Below, one piece after another: positions 1 through 9,145 of a stretch of 64,000 nt of DNA. The DNA lies in contig NZ_JAQIIO010000001.1 of NCBI RefSeq assembly GCF_027891095.1, forward strand, positions 151,001 to 215,000, given 5' to 3'. Under the pieces are notes generated by a model. That model saw only the letters and a program-made list of their open reading frames with translations, had not been told where the DNA came from and made no database searches. The first letter of the stretch is position 1; each line of letters opens with the position of its first letter. Origin of the DNA: Aliiroseovarius salicola (GTDB taxonomy: Bacteria > Pseudomonadota > Alphaproteobacteria > Rhodobacterales > Rhodobacteraceae). The translations under genes and the position numbers were made by a program.

Positions 1-1
1 T

Positions 2-406
2 CGACAGGCCCACATGATCAAGGATGTGACCCAGGTGGCCGCAGCTTCAAAACTGGGTGATTACGAAATCATCGACGCCCGTTCGCCAGAACGGTTCCGC
101 GGCGAAGCCCCAGAGCCGCGTGAAGGAATGCGCGTAGGCCACATTCCGAATTCGAAAAACCTGCCCTTTGGCAACTTGTTCAATGCCGATGGCACCATGA
201 AGGACAAAGCGGGCATCCGCGATGCCTTCAATGCGTCCAAAGTGGACCTCGACAAACCTGCAATCTTGTCCTGTGGCTCGGGCGTGACCGCCTGTATTCT
301 GGCTCTGGCCATGGAACGCATTGGCCATAATCGCCACGCTGTCTATGACGGAAGCTGGTCGGAATGGGGCATGTATAATGACCTGAAAGTCGCAACCGGA
401 GAATAA
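2..406 (+). CDS. sseA: 3-mercaptopyruvate sulfurtransferase, C-terminal part (5' end outside window)
   Basis: The reading frame is open from the first bases of the window, so the N-terminal half lies upstream. The visible part is one rhodanese domain with the signature SPERFRG, the GHIPNS turn and the active-site loop CGSGVTAC, whose Cys carries the persulfide; the conserved YDGSWSEWG follows near the end. This loop is typical of the mercaptopyruvate sulfurtransferase branch rather than thiosulfate sulfurtransferases (CRKGVT type). The family has two rhodanese domains in about 280 residues; only the catalytic second one is seen. Only 4 bp separate its stop from the aminotransferase start, so the two are probably cotranscribed, fitting a role in cysteine catabolism after transamination to 3-mercaptopyruvate (inference). 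Confidence 0.88.
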   Translation, partial: RQAHMIKDVTQVAAASKLGDYEIIDARSPERFRGEAPEPREGMRVGHIPNSKNLPFGNLFNADGTMKDKAGIRDAFNASKVDLDKPAILSCGSGVTACILALAMERIGHNRHAVYDGSWSEWGMYNDLKVATGE

Positions 407-410
407 CGCG

Positions 411-1595
411 ATGTTCAATTCCCTCAACGCTCAGCCCGTCGACAAGATCATGGCGCTGATGCAGATGTATCGTGAGGACCCTCGCGATAACAAGATCGAC
501 CTTGGTGTCGGAGTATATAAGAACGCACAAGGTGTGACCCCGGTCATGCGCGCGGTGAAGGCCGCGGAAAAGGTGCTTTGGGATATCGAAAGCACCAAGT
601 CCTATACCGGTCTGGCCGGTGATCCCGCCTATAGCAATGCCTTGTCAGGACTGGTTCTGGGTGACGCGAAGGACAACACTCGCCTCTCGATGGCCGCACA
701 ACCCGGCGGCACCGGTGCAATCCACCAGGCGGTGGAGCTTATCAAGATGGCCAACCCGGGCGCCACCATCTGGTTGTCCGCCCCGACCTGGCCGAACCAC
801 CCCTCGATCATCAAACATCTCGGGATGACGATGGCGGAGTATCGTTATTTCGACAACGCCACCCGCGCAGTTGATTTCGACGGTATGATCGAAGACCTGA
901 AGGGTGTGAAAGCGGGTGACGCGGTGTTGCTGCATGGCTGCTGCCACAACCCGACCGGCGCAAATCTGAACTTTGAACAGTGGAAAGAAGTGGCCGCACT
1001 TCTGGAAGCCAAAGGCGCAATTCCCTTCATCGACATCGCCTATCAGGGCTTTGGTGATGGTCTGGAAGAAGATGTCGCTGGCGTGCGCCTGATTGCTCAG
1101 GCCGTACCGGAAGTGATGATCGCCGCCAGCTGCTCGAAAAATTTCGGCATCTACCGTGAGCGTACCGGACTTCTGATGACCCTTTCGGCCAATGCCGATC
1201 AGGCGGGCATCACCCAGCAAAACCTGACCCATCTGAACCGTCAGAACTTCAGCTTCCCGCCCGATCACGGCGCGCGCCTTGTGACCATGATCCTGGAGGA
1301 TGACGGTCTGAAAGCGGACTGGATGGCAGAACTGGAAGAGGTCCGTCTGGGTATGCTTAGCCTGCGTCAGCAACTCGCCGACGAACTGCGCAGCCGCACC
1401 AATTCGGATCGCTTCGGCTTTATCGCTGAACACCGCGGCATGTTCTCGCGCCTTGGCGCGACGCCTGAGCAGGTCGAAAAAATGCGCGTGGATTACGGGA
1501 TCTATATGGTCGGCGACTCGCGTCTCAACATCGCGGGACTCAACAAAGACACCGTGCCGGTTCTGGCCGAAGCGATTGTGGCAGCTGGCGTCTAA
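411..1595 (+). CDS. aromatic amino acid / aspartate aminotransferase (class I, TyrB-AspC type)
   Basis: A 394-residue PLP enzyme of aminotransferase subgroup I gamma. Seen: N-terminal DLGVGVYKN, HGCCHNPTG in the cofactor site, the Schiff-base Lys at residue 243 in SCSKNFGIYRERTG, and a C-terminal RFGFIAEHRGMFS that supplies the carboxylate-binding Arg. It exchanges amino groups between aspartate or aromatic amino acids and 2-oxoglutarate. Which substrate is preferred cannot be read reliably from sequence; homologues are usually called aromatic amino acid transaminases. It directly follows the sulfurtransferase, suggesting it may also make 3-mercaptopyruvate from cysteine. A rho-independent terminator lies about 30 bp downstream. 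Confidence 0.9.
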   Translation: MFNSLNAQPVDKIMALMQMYREDPRDNKIDLGVGVYKNAQGVTPVMRAVKAAEKVLWDIESTKSYTGLAGDPAYSNALSGLVLGDAKDNTRLSMAAQPGGTGAIHQAVELIKMANPGATIWLSAPTWPNHPSIIKHLGMTMAEYRYFDNATRAVDFDGMIEDLKGVKAGDAVLLHGCCHNPTGANLNFEQWKEVAALLEAKGAIPFIDIAYQGFGDGLEEDVAGVRLIAQAVPEVMIAASCSKNFGIYRERTGLLMTLSANADQAGITQQNLTHLNRQNFSFPPDHGARLVTMILEDDGLKADWMAELEEVRLGMLSLRQQLADELRSRTNSDRFGFIAEHRGMFSRLGATPEQVEKMRVDYGIYMVGDSRLNIAGLNKDTVPVLAEAIVAAGV

Positions 1596-1623
1596 CCCTT
1601 TACTGTCGATACCCAAATAAAAC

Positions 1624-1653
1624 AAAGGGGACGCATTTCGCGTCCCCTTTTCC
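1624..1653 (+). terminator. rho-independent terminator of the aminotransferase
   Basis: A 10-bp perfect stem (AAAGGGGACG with CGTCCCCTTT) and 7-nt loop is followed by a short T run. It lies 28 bp after the aminotransferase stop, facing the convergent amtB end. Confidence 0.85.
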
Positions 1654-1674
1654 GTTAGATCTATGTGTCCTTCA

Positions 1675-1739
1675 GCAGCTTTTCTTCTGACTGAAAATAT
1701 CCTCGCCGAAGGCATTGCCGCGCCCGAAGGCGCGGCAAT
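1675..1739 (-). terminator. amtB 3' hairpin with C(UUCG)G loop plus recurring GGATATTTT / AGAAGAA element
   Basis: On the minus strand, 6 bp after the amtB stop, an 11-bp perfect stem (1714-1724 with 1729-1739) closes a TTCG tetraloop. It is followed by GCCTTCGGCGAGGATATTTT and a CAGAAGAAAAG tail (1713 down to 1675). There is only a weak T run, so it may be a 3'-end stabiliser as much as a terminator. Close relatives of the second part occur at 19304-19344, 49331-49374 and 53060-53097. Confidence 0.65.
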
Positions 1740-1745
1740 TTCTGC

Positions 1746-3047
1746 TTACGCGTTGGTGAACTCGGGATAGGCTTCCATGCCCAGTTCAGCCACATCCAGC
1801 CCGCGCATCTCGTCATCCGCATCCACCCGCAGGCCAACGATGCCTTTGATCAGGTTGAAGAGGATATAGCTGACCACGAAGGTGAACCCGCCGATGGCTG
1901 CAAAGCCGATGATTTGGGTCACGAAGCTTGCGTCGCTATTGGTCCAAGCCACAATGAACGTGCCCCAGAAGCCAGCGATCAGGTGGACCGGGATGGCGCC
2001 AACCACGTCGTCGATCTTAAGCTTGTCCAAGAGCGGCACAGCGTAGACCACAATCGCGCCACCAACACCGCCGATAATCAGCGCTTGGAACAGGCTCGGA
2101 GCGAGCGGTTCAGCGGTGATCGACACAAGGCCGGCCAGCGCACCGTTCAGCACCATGGTCAGATCCGGCTTGCCAAAGCTTACCTGGGTCAGGATCAGAG
2201 CAGCAACGGCACCCGAAGCCGCAGCCATATTGGTATTTGCGAAGATCCGGCTTACGTCGCTGACGTCACCAATGGTCCCCATGGCAAGCTGCGAGCCGCC
2301 ATTAAAGCCGAACCAGCCGAGCCACAGGATGAATGTCCCCAGCGTAGCCAATGCGAGGTTCGAACCGGGCATGGCAATCACACGGCCATCTTTGTATTTG
2401 CCCAGACGCGGACCCAGCACAAGCACACCTGCGAGGGCTGCGAAACCACCGGCTGCGTGCACAATGGTCGAGCCTGCGAAGTCCTGGAAGCCCAGACCAT
2501 CGAGCCAGCCGCCACCCCACTTCCATGACGCTTCGATCGGATAAACCACACCGGTCAGAAGAACGACAAAGAACAGGAACGGCCACAGTTTGATCCGCTC
2601 TGCCAGCGTACCCGAGACAATCGACGCGGTGGTCGCGCAGAACATCAGCTGGAAGAAAAAGTCCGACCCGACAGAGGCATAGCTGACGTCCGCCATATCA
2701 GCACCAACGCCCACAGGCTCCAGTGCGGCAGGCGCAATCGCCCCAAGGAAGCCCGGAATAATCCATGCGTCGCCCGGGTACATCAGACCGTATCCGACCA
2801 GCCAATACATGAGCGCCGCAAAGGAAAAGAGCGACACGTTCTTGATCAGCTGCATCGTCACGTTTTTCGACCGCACGAGCCCTGCTTCGAGCATCGCAAA
2901 TCCAGCTGCCATCCAGAAGACCAGAAAGCCGCCCATCAGGAAGAGGAGTGTGGTGAAGATGAACTGGCTGTGGGCTGCGGCTTCGCCTTCCGCCAGAGCC
3001 ATTCCGGGCAAGGCAACCAACCCTGCGGTGAGTAATAGTCGTTTCAT
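1746..3047 (-). CDS. amtB: ammonium transporter
   Basis: A 433-residue Amt/MEP/Rh channel protein of the inner membrane. An N-terminal signal peptide ends in GMALA, followed by about 11 hydrophobic segments. The family twin histidines that line the pore are seen in TIVHAAGG and in PVHLIAGFWGT. Start: two in-frame ATGs lie 6 bp apart; the second (3047) has GAGGGG 6 nt upstream and is preferred. It follows glnK by 10 bp, the standard glnK-amtB pair in which trimeric GlnK plugs the channel when nitrogen is plentiful. Expression is expected to depend on the Ntr system, but I see no convincing NtrC box upstream. Confidence 0.96.
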   Translation of the reverse strand: MKRLLLTAGLVALPGMALAEGEAAAHSQFIFTTLLFLMGGFLVFWMAAGFAMLEAGLVRSKNVTMQLIKNVSLFSFAALMYWLVGYGLMYPGDAWIIPGFLGAIAPAALEPVGVGADMADVSYASVGSDFFFQLMFCATTASIVSGTLAERIKLWPFLFFVVLLTGVVYPIEASWKWGGGWLDGLGFQDFAGSTIVHAAGGFAALAGVLVLGPRLGKYKDGRVIAMPGSNLALATLGTFILWLGWFGFNGGSQLAMGTIGDVSDVSRIFANTNMAAASGAVAALILTQVSFGKPDLTMVLNGALAGLVSITAEPLAPSLFQALIIGGVGGAIVVYAVPLLDKLKIDDVVGAIPVHLIAGFWGTFIVAWTNSDASFVTQIIGFAAIGGFTFVVSYILFNLIKGIVGLRVDADDEMRGLDVAELGMEAYPEFTNA

Positions 3048-3057
3048 GGTCATCCCC

Positions 3058-3697
<640 letters not shown>

Positions 3698-5908
3698 ATG
3701 AGCCCATCCGGCCGCAATCGCCCCGTACTGGTGGCTGACAAACGTTACTCCTCTTCCAAAGCGGCGGCCAAGAAACCCGCCGCAAAGAAAGCTGCGCCCA
3801 AGCGCAAGTCACCTGCCCCCAAACGCGGAGGCGGAGGAAAGAAGGGCGGCGGCGGCATCCTGATGTGGCCGGTGCATCTGGTCATGTGGGTGCTGCGCCT
3901 GATCTGGCGGCTGATGTGGAAAGGCGCGGTGGTTGTTGCGCTGATCATCGGTTTGGCGGTGTTTTATTTTGCCTCGACCATGCCCGAGCTCAACACCATG
4001 CTCGACGGCCGAGCCAAAGGGTCCGTCACAGTTCTTGATCGCTATGGCGACGTCTATGCATGGCGTGGCGATCAGCGCGGCGGCACAGTAACCACGGAAA
4101 CTGTCAGCCCCTTTCTGCGTGACGCTGTCGTGGCATCGGAAGATAAGCGGTTTTATCGCCATCTCGGCCTCAGCCCACGCGGCATCGCCTCTGCCATCCG
4201 CATCAATATGCGTGAAGGGCGTGGACCTTTGTCTGGGCATGGCGGTTCGACGCTGACACAACAGGTGGCAAAGCTCCTGTGTCTGGGTGTGCCTTATGAC
4301 GCCGATAAATGGGACAGCGAAGCGGCCTATGAAGCTGACTGCCGCAAGGGTTCGCTTTGGCGCAAAATGAAGGAAGCCGTTTATGCGATGGCGTTGGAGG
4401 CAAAGTTCTCCAAGGCTGAAATCCTGACCATCTATTTGAACCGAGCATATTTGGGGGCGGGGTCCCATGGGTTTGATGCGGCTGCACGTCGTTATTTTGC
4501 CATACCAGCCGCAAAACTTAACCCGGCACAGGCCGCTATGCTGGCGGGCATGTTGCCGAAACCCTCGGTTTACGCGCCCACCAACAACCTGAAACGATCA
4601 CAGGATCGCGCTGCAACGGTGCTGCGGATGATGCGCGAACAGGGCTACATTTCTCCGAAACAAGAAAAAAAGTTTCAGAACAATCCGGCGGTGCTGTCGC
4701 GGGCGGCCAAAGCGCAGGCCGGTGGCTATTTCGCCGATTGGATCATGCGCGACATGCCCGCATTCCTGACCCGCAAGACCACTGAAGATGTGGTGATCAA
4801 ATCCACCCTTGATCCCGCCATTCAGACCGCCGCCGAAGACGCCATCGACTGGGTGTTTGAAAATAAGGTGCGCGAAGGATCGAAAGCACAGGCAGCCATC
4901 GTGGTGATGAGCGCCGATGGTGCGGTCCGCGCCATGGTCGGTGGACGCGAAAAACGTGTGGTTGGTGCCTTTAACCGGGCAACCCAGGCCAAGCGCCAGA
5001 CCGGATCCTCGTTCAAACCCTTTGTCTATGCCGCCGCTCTGGATCTGGGATACAAGTGGAATGACTTTGTGCTGGACGAACCCTATTGCCTGAACATTCC
5101 GGGTTCTGGCGAATGGTGCCCCAAGAACTACACCCGCAAACATTACGGGAATGTCAGCCTGACCGAGGCGTTGGCCAAGTCACTCAACGTGCCGGCGGTA
5201 AAGGTGTCCGAAGCCGTTGGGCGCGAGGCGGTCAAGACGGTTGCCTCGACATTTGGGATCGAAAGTGATCTGGCAGCCGGTCCCGCATTGGCGCTTGGCG
5301 CGTCTGAAAGCACTCTCTTGGAAACCACCGGGGCCTATGCGGGTATTTTGAACGGCGGTTCATCTGTGACACCTTACGGGCTGACCGAGCTTACGCTTGT
5401 TGGGGACAAAAGCCCGCTCATGACCCAAACGGGTGGCATGGGTGAACGCGTAATCTCGAAATCCGCCGCCAAACAGCTTGTCTATATGATGAGCCAAGTG
5501 GTTGAAAAAGGATCCGGCCATCGCGCTCGTCTTAAAGGGCGCGAAGTGGCAGGCAAAACCGGCACCACCCAAGGGGCCAAGGACGCTTGGTTCATCGGCT
5601 TTACCGCGGATTATGTCGCTGGAATCTGGATGGGTTACGACGACAACACGCCGCTTAAAGGTGTGACCGGAGGCGGTTTGCCCGCCGAGATCTGGAAAGT
5701 TGCCATGAAGAAGATCCATGCCGACATTCCTGCTCGCCCTCTTCCCATGATCCGCCCCGGCCAAACCCCACGTTTTGAAGGTGAGGTCTTTTCTTCTGAA
5801 TCTGACACATTCGGACGCCCGCCCTCACAACAAGGTGGAAACCTTGGTGACGTGGTCGAAGATGTGCTGATCAACGTAATCCGTGGGATTTTTGGCCAGG
5901 GCAACTAA
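3698..5908 (+). CDS. mrcA: class A penicillin-binding protein 1A (bifunctional peptidoglycan synthase)
   Basis: A 736-residue enzyme that polymerises lipid II and cross-links peptides in the periplasm. A Lys/Ala/Pro-rich cytoplasmic tail (about residues 15-55) precedes one membrane anchor (about 76-96). The GT51 glycosyltransferase domain has the catalytic Glu148 in ASEDKRFYRH and GGSTLTQQ. The transpeptidase domain has SSFK (Ser about 437), KSLNVPAV and KTGTTQGAKDAWFIGF (about 620). Start: the ATG giving MSPSGRNRPVLVADKRY matches the usual N terminus in this family of bacteria; a TTG 72 bp upstream (3626) is also in frame but has no better binding site. It is a single gene, divergent from glnK-amtB. 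Confidence 0.93.
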   Translation: MSPSGRNRPVLVADKRYSSSKAAAKKPAAKKAAPKRKSPAPKRGGGGKKGGGGILMWPVHLVMWVLRLIWRLMWKGAVVVALIIGLAVFYFASTMPELNTMLDGRAKGSVTVLDRYGDVYAWRGDQRGGTVTTETVSPFLRDAVVASEDKRFYRHLGLSPRGIASAIRINMREGRGPLSGHGGSTLTQQVAKLLCLGVPYDADKWDSEAAYEADCRKGSLWRKMKEAVYAMALEAKFSKAEILTIYLNRAYLGAGSHGFDAAARRYFAIPAAKLNPAQAAMLAGMLPKPSVYAPTNNLKRSQDRAATVLRMMREQGYISPKQEKKFQNNPAVLSRAAKAQAGGYFADWIMRDMPAFLTRKTTEDVVIKSTLDPAIQTAAEDAIDWVFENKVREGSKAQAAIVVMSADGAVRAMVGGREKRVVGAFNRATQAKRQTGSSFKPFVYAAALDLGYKWNDFVLDEPYCLNIPGSGEWCPKNYTRKHYGNVSLTEALAKSLNVPAVKVSEAVGREAVKTVASTFGIESDLAAGPALALGASESTLLETTGAYAGILNGGSSVTPYGLTELTLVGDKSPLMTQTGGMGERVISKSAAKQLVYMMSQVVEKGSGHRARLKGREVAGKTGTTQGAKDAWFIGFTADYVAGIWMGYDDNTPLKGVTGGGLPAEIWKVAMKKIHADIPARPLPMIRPGQTPRFEGEVFSSESDTFGRPPSQQGGNLGDVVEDVLINVIRGIFGQGN

Positions 5909-6038
5909 GCGCGACACCCCCCTGTCCCGGCGAGTATCGCGGCAACCGCCGTGCCCAGCGCATCAGTGGTTGCCGTAAGACAATTTTTCACGCACAGCGG
6001 AATAACCAGCACCGCGGCGTCCTAGTTTACGCTGACCA

Positions 6039-6476
6039 TCACGCGTTTTCTTCCGCAAGCGTATCAACCAGAGCAACCAGAATGCGCCCCCAGCCCGCTT
6101 CGTGATTGTCACGTGTCTCTTCGCTCAGAAAGCGTACATGGGTGAGCTTCAGATGCGTCCCACCGTCAGCATCGGCAAAATCGAGTGTCACCGTGCTATC
6201 ATCCACCGAATAAGGGCTTTCCCAGGTAAAGACGATGCGATCATGCGGCGAGATTTCGCGATATGTGCCAGCGTGAGGGATCTCGCCGCTTTCGGGCTTC
6301 ATGATGATCTCGAACCGCCCACCTTCCCGTGGGTCCGTATTGGCGCTTGGGACACTCATATCCGGGCCGGGCAACATGAATTTTTTCAACATTTCGGGTG
6401 ACAGCCATGCCTCGAACACCGCTTTGCGCGGGGCTTTGATAATACGGTCAACACTCAGGGATAAATCAGTCATCAT
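6039..6476 (-). CDS. SRPBCC/AHSA1 family protein
   Basis: A 145-residue START-like (Bet v 1 fold) protein of the AHSA1 group. It begins SVDRIIKAPRKAVFEAWLSPE, has GTYREISPHDRIVFTW in the middle, and ends in the AGWGRILVALVDTLAE helix typical of the family. These proteins bind a small hydrophobic ligand in a cavity; the ligand is unknown. It overlaps the end of the upstream ArsR-family gene by 11 bp. This regulator-plus-AHSA1 pairing is common and suggests that the regulator controls, or is tuned by, the binding protein. No terminator is obvious downstream. Confidence 0.88.
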   Translation of the reverse strand: MMTDLSLSVDRIIKAPRKAVFEAWLSPEMLKKFMLPGPDMSVPSANTDPREGGRFEIIMKPESGEIPHAGTYREISPHDRIVFTWESPYSVDDSTVTLDFADADGGTHLKLTHVRFLSEETRDNHEAGWGRILVALVDTLAEENA

Positions 6477-6840
6477 TTTCTCCTTTATCTGTGATCAACA
6501 CATCCAATGCCTCAAGACGCAGCGCCCAAATTGAGCGCAGCCCGGCGAACCAGTCATCTACAAGTCGCAACGGGTCCATCTGCACTTCGATCATATGCTC
6601 GCGCCATTCGGTGCGACGCACCACCAGCCCGCCCCGCTCCAGCACTTTGATATGCTTCGAGATGGCGTTCAGGCTGATCTCAAACTGGCGGTGAATATCC
6701 GTTACCCGCATCGGACCGTGCTGCGCCAACAACGTCAGGATCTGTCGGCGGGTGGGGTCACTCGCGGCCTTGAGGATTTCGCTCAGGCGATCTTCTGCGA
6801 TTCGATCATTTTTTCGTTCAACCATACGGATGAATAACAT
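6466..6840 (-). CDS. ArsR-family winged-helix transcriptional regulator
   Basis: A 124-residue protein with the ArsR core: ILKAASDPTRRQILTLL, then the recognition helix region in FEISLNAISKHIKVLERGGLV and the wing in VRRTEWREHMIEVQ. There is no cysteine cluster of the metal-sensing type, so it probably senses something other than metal. The start is uncertain: ATG at 6840 has GTGAGGT immediately upstream, and a second in-frame ATG (MVERK) lies 15 bp later at 6825. It is cotranscribed with the overlapping AHSA1 gene and probably autoregulates the short upstream region. Confidence 0.88.
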   Translation of the reverse strand: MLFIRMVERKNDRIAEDRLSEILKAASDPTRRQILTLLAQHGPMRVTDIHRQFEISLNAISKHIKVLERGGLVVRRTEWREHMIEVQMDPLRLVDDWFAGLRSIWALRLEALDVLITDKGENDD

Positions 6841-6938
6841 ACCTCACCGCATCAATCAACCATGTGGATGAATGATAAGACAAACAAAAGCCCCGACGCC
6901 GCAAAACGCCGAGGCCAAATCTCAGATATCCGTAAAGA

Positions 6939-7520
6939 TCAGAATTTCGCGAGATCCCGGATCAACACGTCCAGATCACCCTTGCGCTTATCCAACATCG
7001 CACCGATTTCCTTGCGCTCGGATTTCACGATCGAAATCCCTTCGACATGCATATCGATGAATTTGCCGTTTTTGGCCGACACGATGAAAATAACATCGAA
7101 CGGTGACTGTCCTGCCAATTTGGTTTTGGTCAACACTTCAAACCGGCTTTTGACCTGCTGCGTGCTGACAACTTCAATCTTACCGCCTTCAAACTCGCGG
7201 AACCGGCTGCCATATCGATTGGCGATATAGCCGGTAAACGCTTTGATAAAAGCTGATTTCTGTCCGCTTGATGCCGAACGACCATCAACACCCAATGCAG
7301 CAAGGGCGATAAATTTGGTATCTGCATATTGCTTAAAGACACCTTCAAACCGGCTGATCATCTTGGCCTCGGATTGCCCCGAATTGATGATGGAGTTGAT
7401 GTCTGACACCACCTTGCCAATCAGGATCTCTGCCTGCCCCGCCGAAATCGCCGCCATCGCAGCCCCCGGCATGACCAATGCAGCCGCCAAACCACCGACA
7501 ACCATACGTCTGTTCATCAT
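6939..7520 (-). CDS. mlaC: MlaC/Ttg2D periplasmic phospholipid-binding protein
   Basis: A 193-residue exported protein. The N terminus is MMNRRMVVGGLAAALVMPGA with a cleavage site after AMA; the paired Arg gives it a Tat-like look, but there is no full Tat motif. The mature part has the MlaC pattern FxxYADTKFIALAALG, KAFTGYIANRYGSRF and GKFIDMHVEGIS. MlaC shuttles phospholipid between the outer-membrane MlaA and the inner-membrane MlaFEDB transporter. The ATG chosen lies 7 bp after the mlaA stop; in-frame ATGs upstream would overlap mlaA. The MlaFEDB genes are not in this window. Confidence 0.88.
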   Translation of the reverse strand: MMNRRMVVGGLAAALVMPGAAMAAISAGQAEILIGKVVSDINSIINSGQSEAKMISRFEGVFKQYADTKFIALAALGVDGRSASSGQKSAFIKAFTGYIANRYGSRFREFEGGKIEVVSTQQVKSRFEVLTKTKLAGQSPFDVIFIVSAKNGKFIDMHVEGISIVKSERKEIGAMLDKRKGDLDVLIRDLAKF

Positions 7521-7527
7521 CGCAATC

Positions 7528-8256
7528 TTACCCATCATAAGCCTCGTAAAGATCATCTAACTCATCATCCTCGACCACCTGACCAAGCTCATAGCGACGA
7601 CTGTCGAGGTAGTAGAGTTGCAAGGTCGAATACCCGTCACCATCACTATAAAGGATACTGTCCACACTATCAGCGAAATCGTATCGATCACCAAATTTTG
7701 ACACGACCCAGGCGGCTTTTGGAAGATGCCGCACTTCGGTCGGCAATGCATAGCCTAGTGGGTTCAATACAAAATCGACGAGGATCCCTATGCCGTCACG
7801 TTCCGTCGACGCGCCGAAGAACGGAAGCACCACATAATCACCTTCCGGAGCACCCCAGACGTGAAGCGTTTCGCCAAAATCACTGTTGCGCTCTTCCAGC
7901 CCGATATCGCTGGCCACATCAAACAGACCCAAAAGCCCGAGGGTCGAATTGAACAGGAAGCGCACGGAATTGTGCACCGCATCATCAACCTTGCCCTGCA
8001 GGAACTTGTTCACCACAACGCCGGGCAAGCCAGCATTGTCCGAAAAATTGGTCACGGCAACGCGGGCCGGTTTCGGAACCTGCCCATAGACATCGGACGC
8101 CGGGCTAATCAACGCCTTGTCCAAAGTAATATTCGCGCGATGGGTTCGGCGGTTCTGTTCTTCATGCGGATCCGCGTAGCCTGTTGGGCTCGGCGCCTGC
8201 GAGCATGCTCCGAGTACAACAAGGGCCGCTATGGCCAGGAGATTGATGTGTTTCAT
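7528..8256 (-). CDS. mlaA: MlaA/VacJ outer-membrane lipoprotein
   Basis: A 242-residue lipoprotein. The signal peptide ends in the lipobox LGAC (Cys18). The mature part shows the VacJ features: PHEEQNRRTHRANITLDKA, FSDNAGLPGVVVNKFLQGK, the NSTLGLLGLFDVASDIGL amphipathic stretch and FGETLHVWGAPEGDYVVLPFFG. MlaA takes mislocalised phospholipid out of the outer leaflet of the outer membrane and passes it to MlaC. It is the first gene of a two-gene mlaA-mlaC operon. The acidic C terminus (DDELDDLYEAYDG) is a common feature of alphaproteobacterial members. Confidence 0.92.
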   Translation of the reverse strand: MKHINLLAIAALVVLGACSQAPSPTGYADPHEEQNRRTHRANITLDKALISPASDVYGQVPKPARVAVTNFSDNAGLPGVVVNKFLQGKVDDAVHNSVRFLFNSTLGLLGLFDVASDIGLEERNSDFGETLHVWGAPEGDYVVLPFFGASTERDGIGILVDFVLNPLGYALPTEVRHLPKAAWVVSKFGDRYDFADSVDSILYSDGDGYSTLQLYYLDSRRYELGQVVEDDELDDLYEAYDG

Positions 8257-8683
8257 CGACAGCTATTGCACCCATCTACCGCAAATACCGAGCTCGGGCG
8301 TCTATCCTCTGATCTACGTATCCGGTGACACATATAGGTTGATATCAGTTTGCCCAGAGGGGATCATCTTTGCTTGAATAAATGTGACTATTTGGCGACA
8401 GGGATTTGCAGCTTTTTGCCGAATAGCCAGCATTTCGCAACGAACTCTTCCTGCATCCGCGCAGGGTGCAGGAGCGAGGCTAGACAACCAACCACCCAAG
8501 AAAGCGTGATATACACACTGAATAATAGTTTCCCGTGGAACCACACTTCAATGGTCTTTCTGATCACCCGCCTCAAAGACAATTTCATCTGGGCGTATCA
8601 AGACGAGCAAGCGGCGCATTTCGACTTTCCCAATTCCGCGAACCGGGCTAGCGTCCGGGAAACGAGATGAGGAGACACGCGAC
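8257..8683. other. gene-poor region between mlaA and ridA
   Basis: About 430 bp containing the divergent promoters. A 66-codon frame on the minus strand (8588-8388) would encode a small basic protein with one hydrophobic segment, and a longer frame runs on the plus strand, but neither has a ribosome binding site or codon use like the neighbours. I call no gene here. Confidence 0.5.
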
Positions 8684-9145
8684 ATGAGTGGATTTGAGAA
8701 AAGACTTGCCGAAATCGGCGTCACCCTGCCCGATGCTCCAGCACCTGCGGCCAACTACGTTCCATATGTTCAGATTGGCGATCTGGTCCATGTATCTGGC
8801 CAGATTTCGATGAAGGACGGTGAATTTATTGTCGGCAAGCTTGGGGACAATATGGATGCCGAAACCGGCGCTGCTGCAGCCCGACAGTGTGCGATTGCAC
8901 TGCTGGCACAGGTCAAAGCGGCCTGCGGAGGCGATCTGGACCGACTGCAACGCGTGGTCAAACTGGTCGGCTTCGTAAATTCCACCTCAGACTTTGGCGA
9001 CCAGCCGAAAGTGATCAACGGCGCATCGGACTTCATGGTCGAGGCCCTCGGGGATGCTGGCCGACATGCTCGATCGGCTGTCTCTGCTGCCAGCTTGCCG
9101 TTTGGCGTGGCTGTTGAGATCGAAGGGATCTTTCAGATCAAATGA
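8684..9145 (+). CDS. RidA/YjgF-family protein
   Basis: A 153-residue protein of the RidA superfamily in its longer form (about 150 residues, versus about 128 for classical RidA). Seen: YVQIGDLVHVSGQ near residue 30, the conserved VKLVGFVNS, and RSAVSAASLPFGVAVEIE near the C terminus. The Arg in that last motif binds the carboxylate in enamine/imine deaminases. Classical RidA hydrolyses reactive 2-aminoacrylate; the activity of this longer subgroup is less certain. GAGGAGA 9 nt upstream fixes the start. Its stop overlaps the start of the next gene (ATGA). Confidence 0.9.
   Translation: MSGFEKRLAEIGVTLPDAPAPAANYVPYVQIGDLVHVSGQISMKDGEFIVGKLGDNMDAETGAAAARQCAIALLAQVKAACGGDLDRLQRVVKLVGFVNSTSDFGDQPKVINGASDFMVEALGDAGRHARSAVSAASLPFGVAVEIEGIFQIK

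Noticed and set aside
8388..8588. 66-codon minus-strand frame with one hydrophobic segment
   Set aside because: No ribosome binding site, many codons rare in the neighbours (TTA, CTA, AGA), and no recognisable family.
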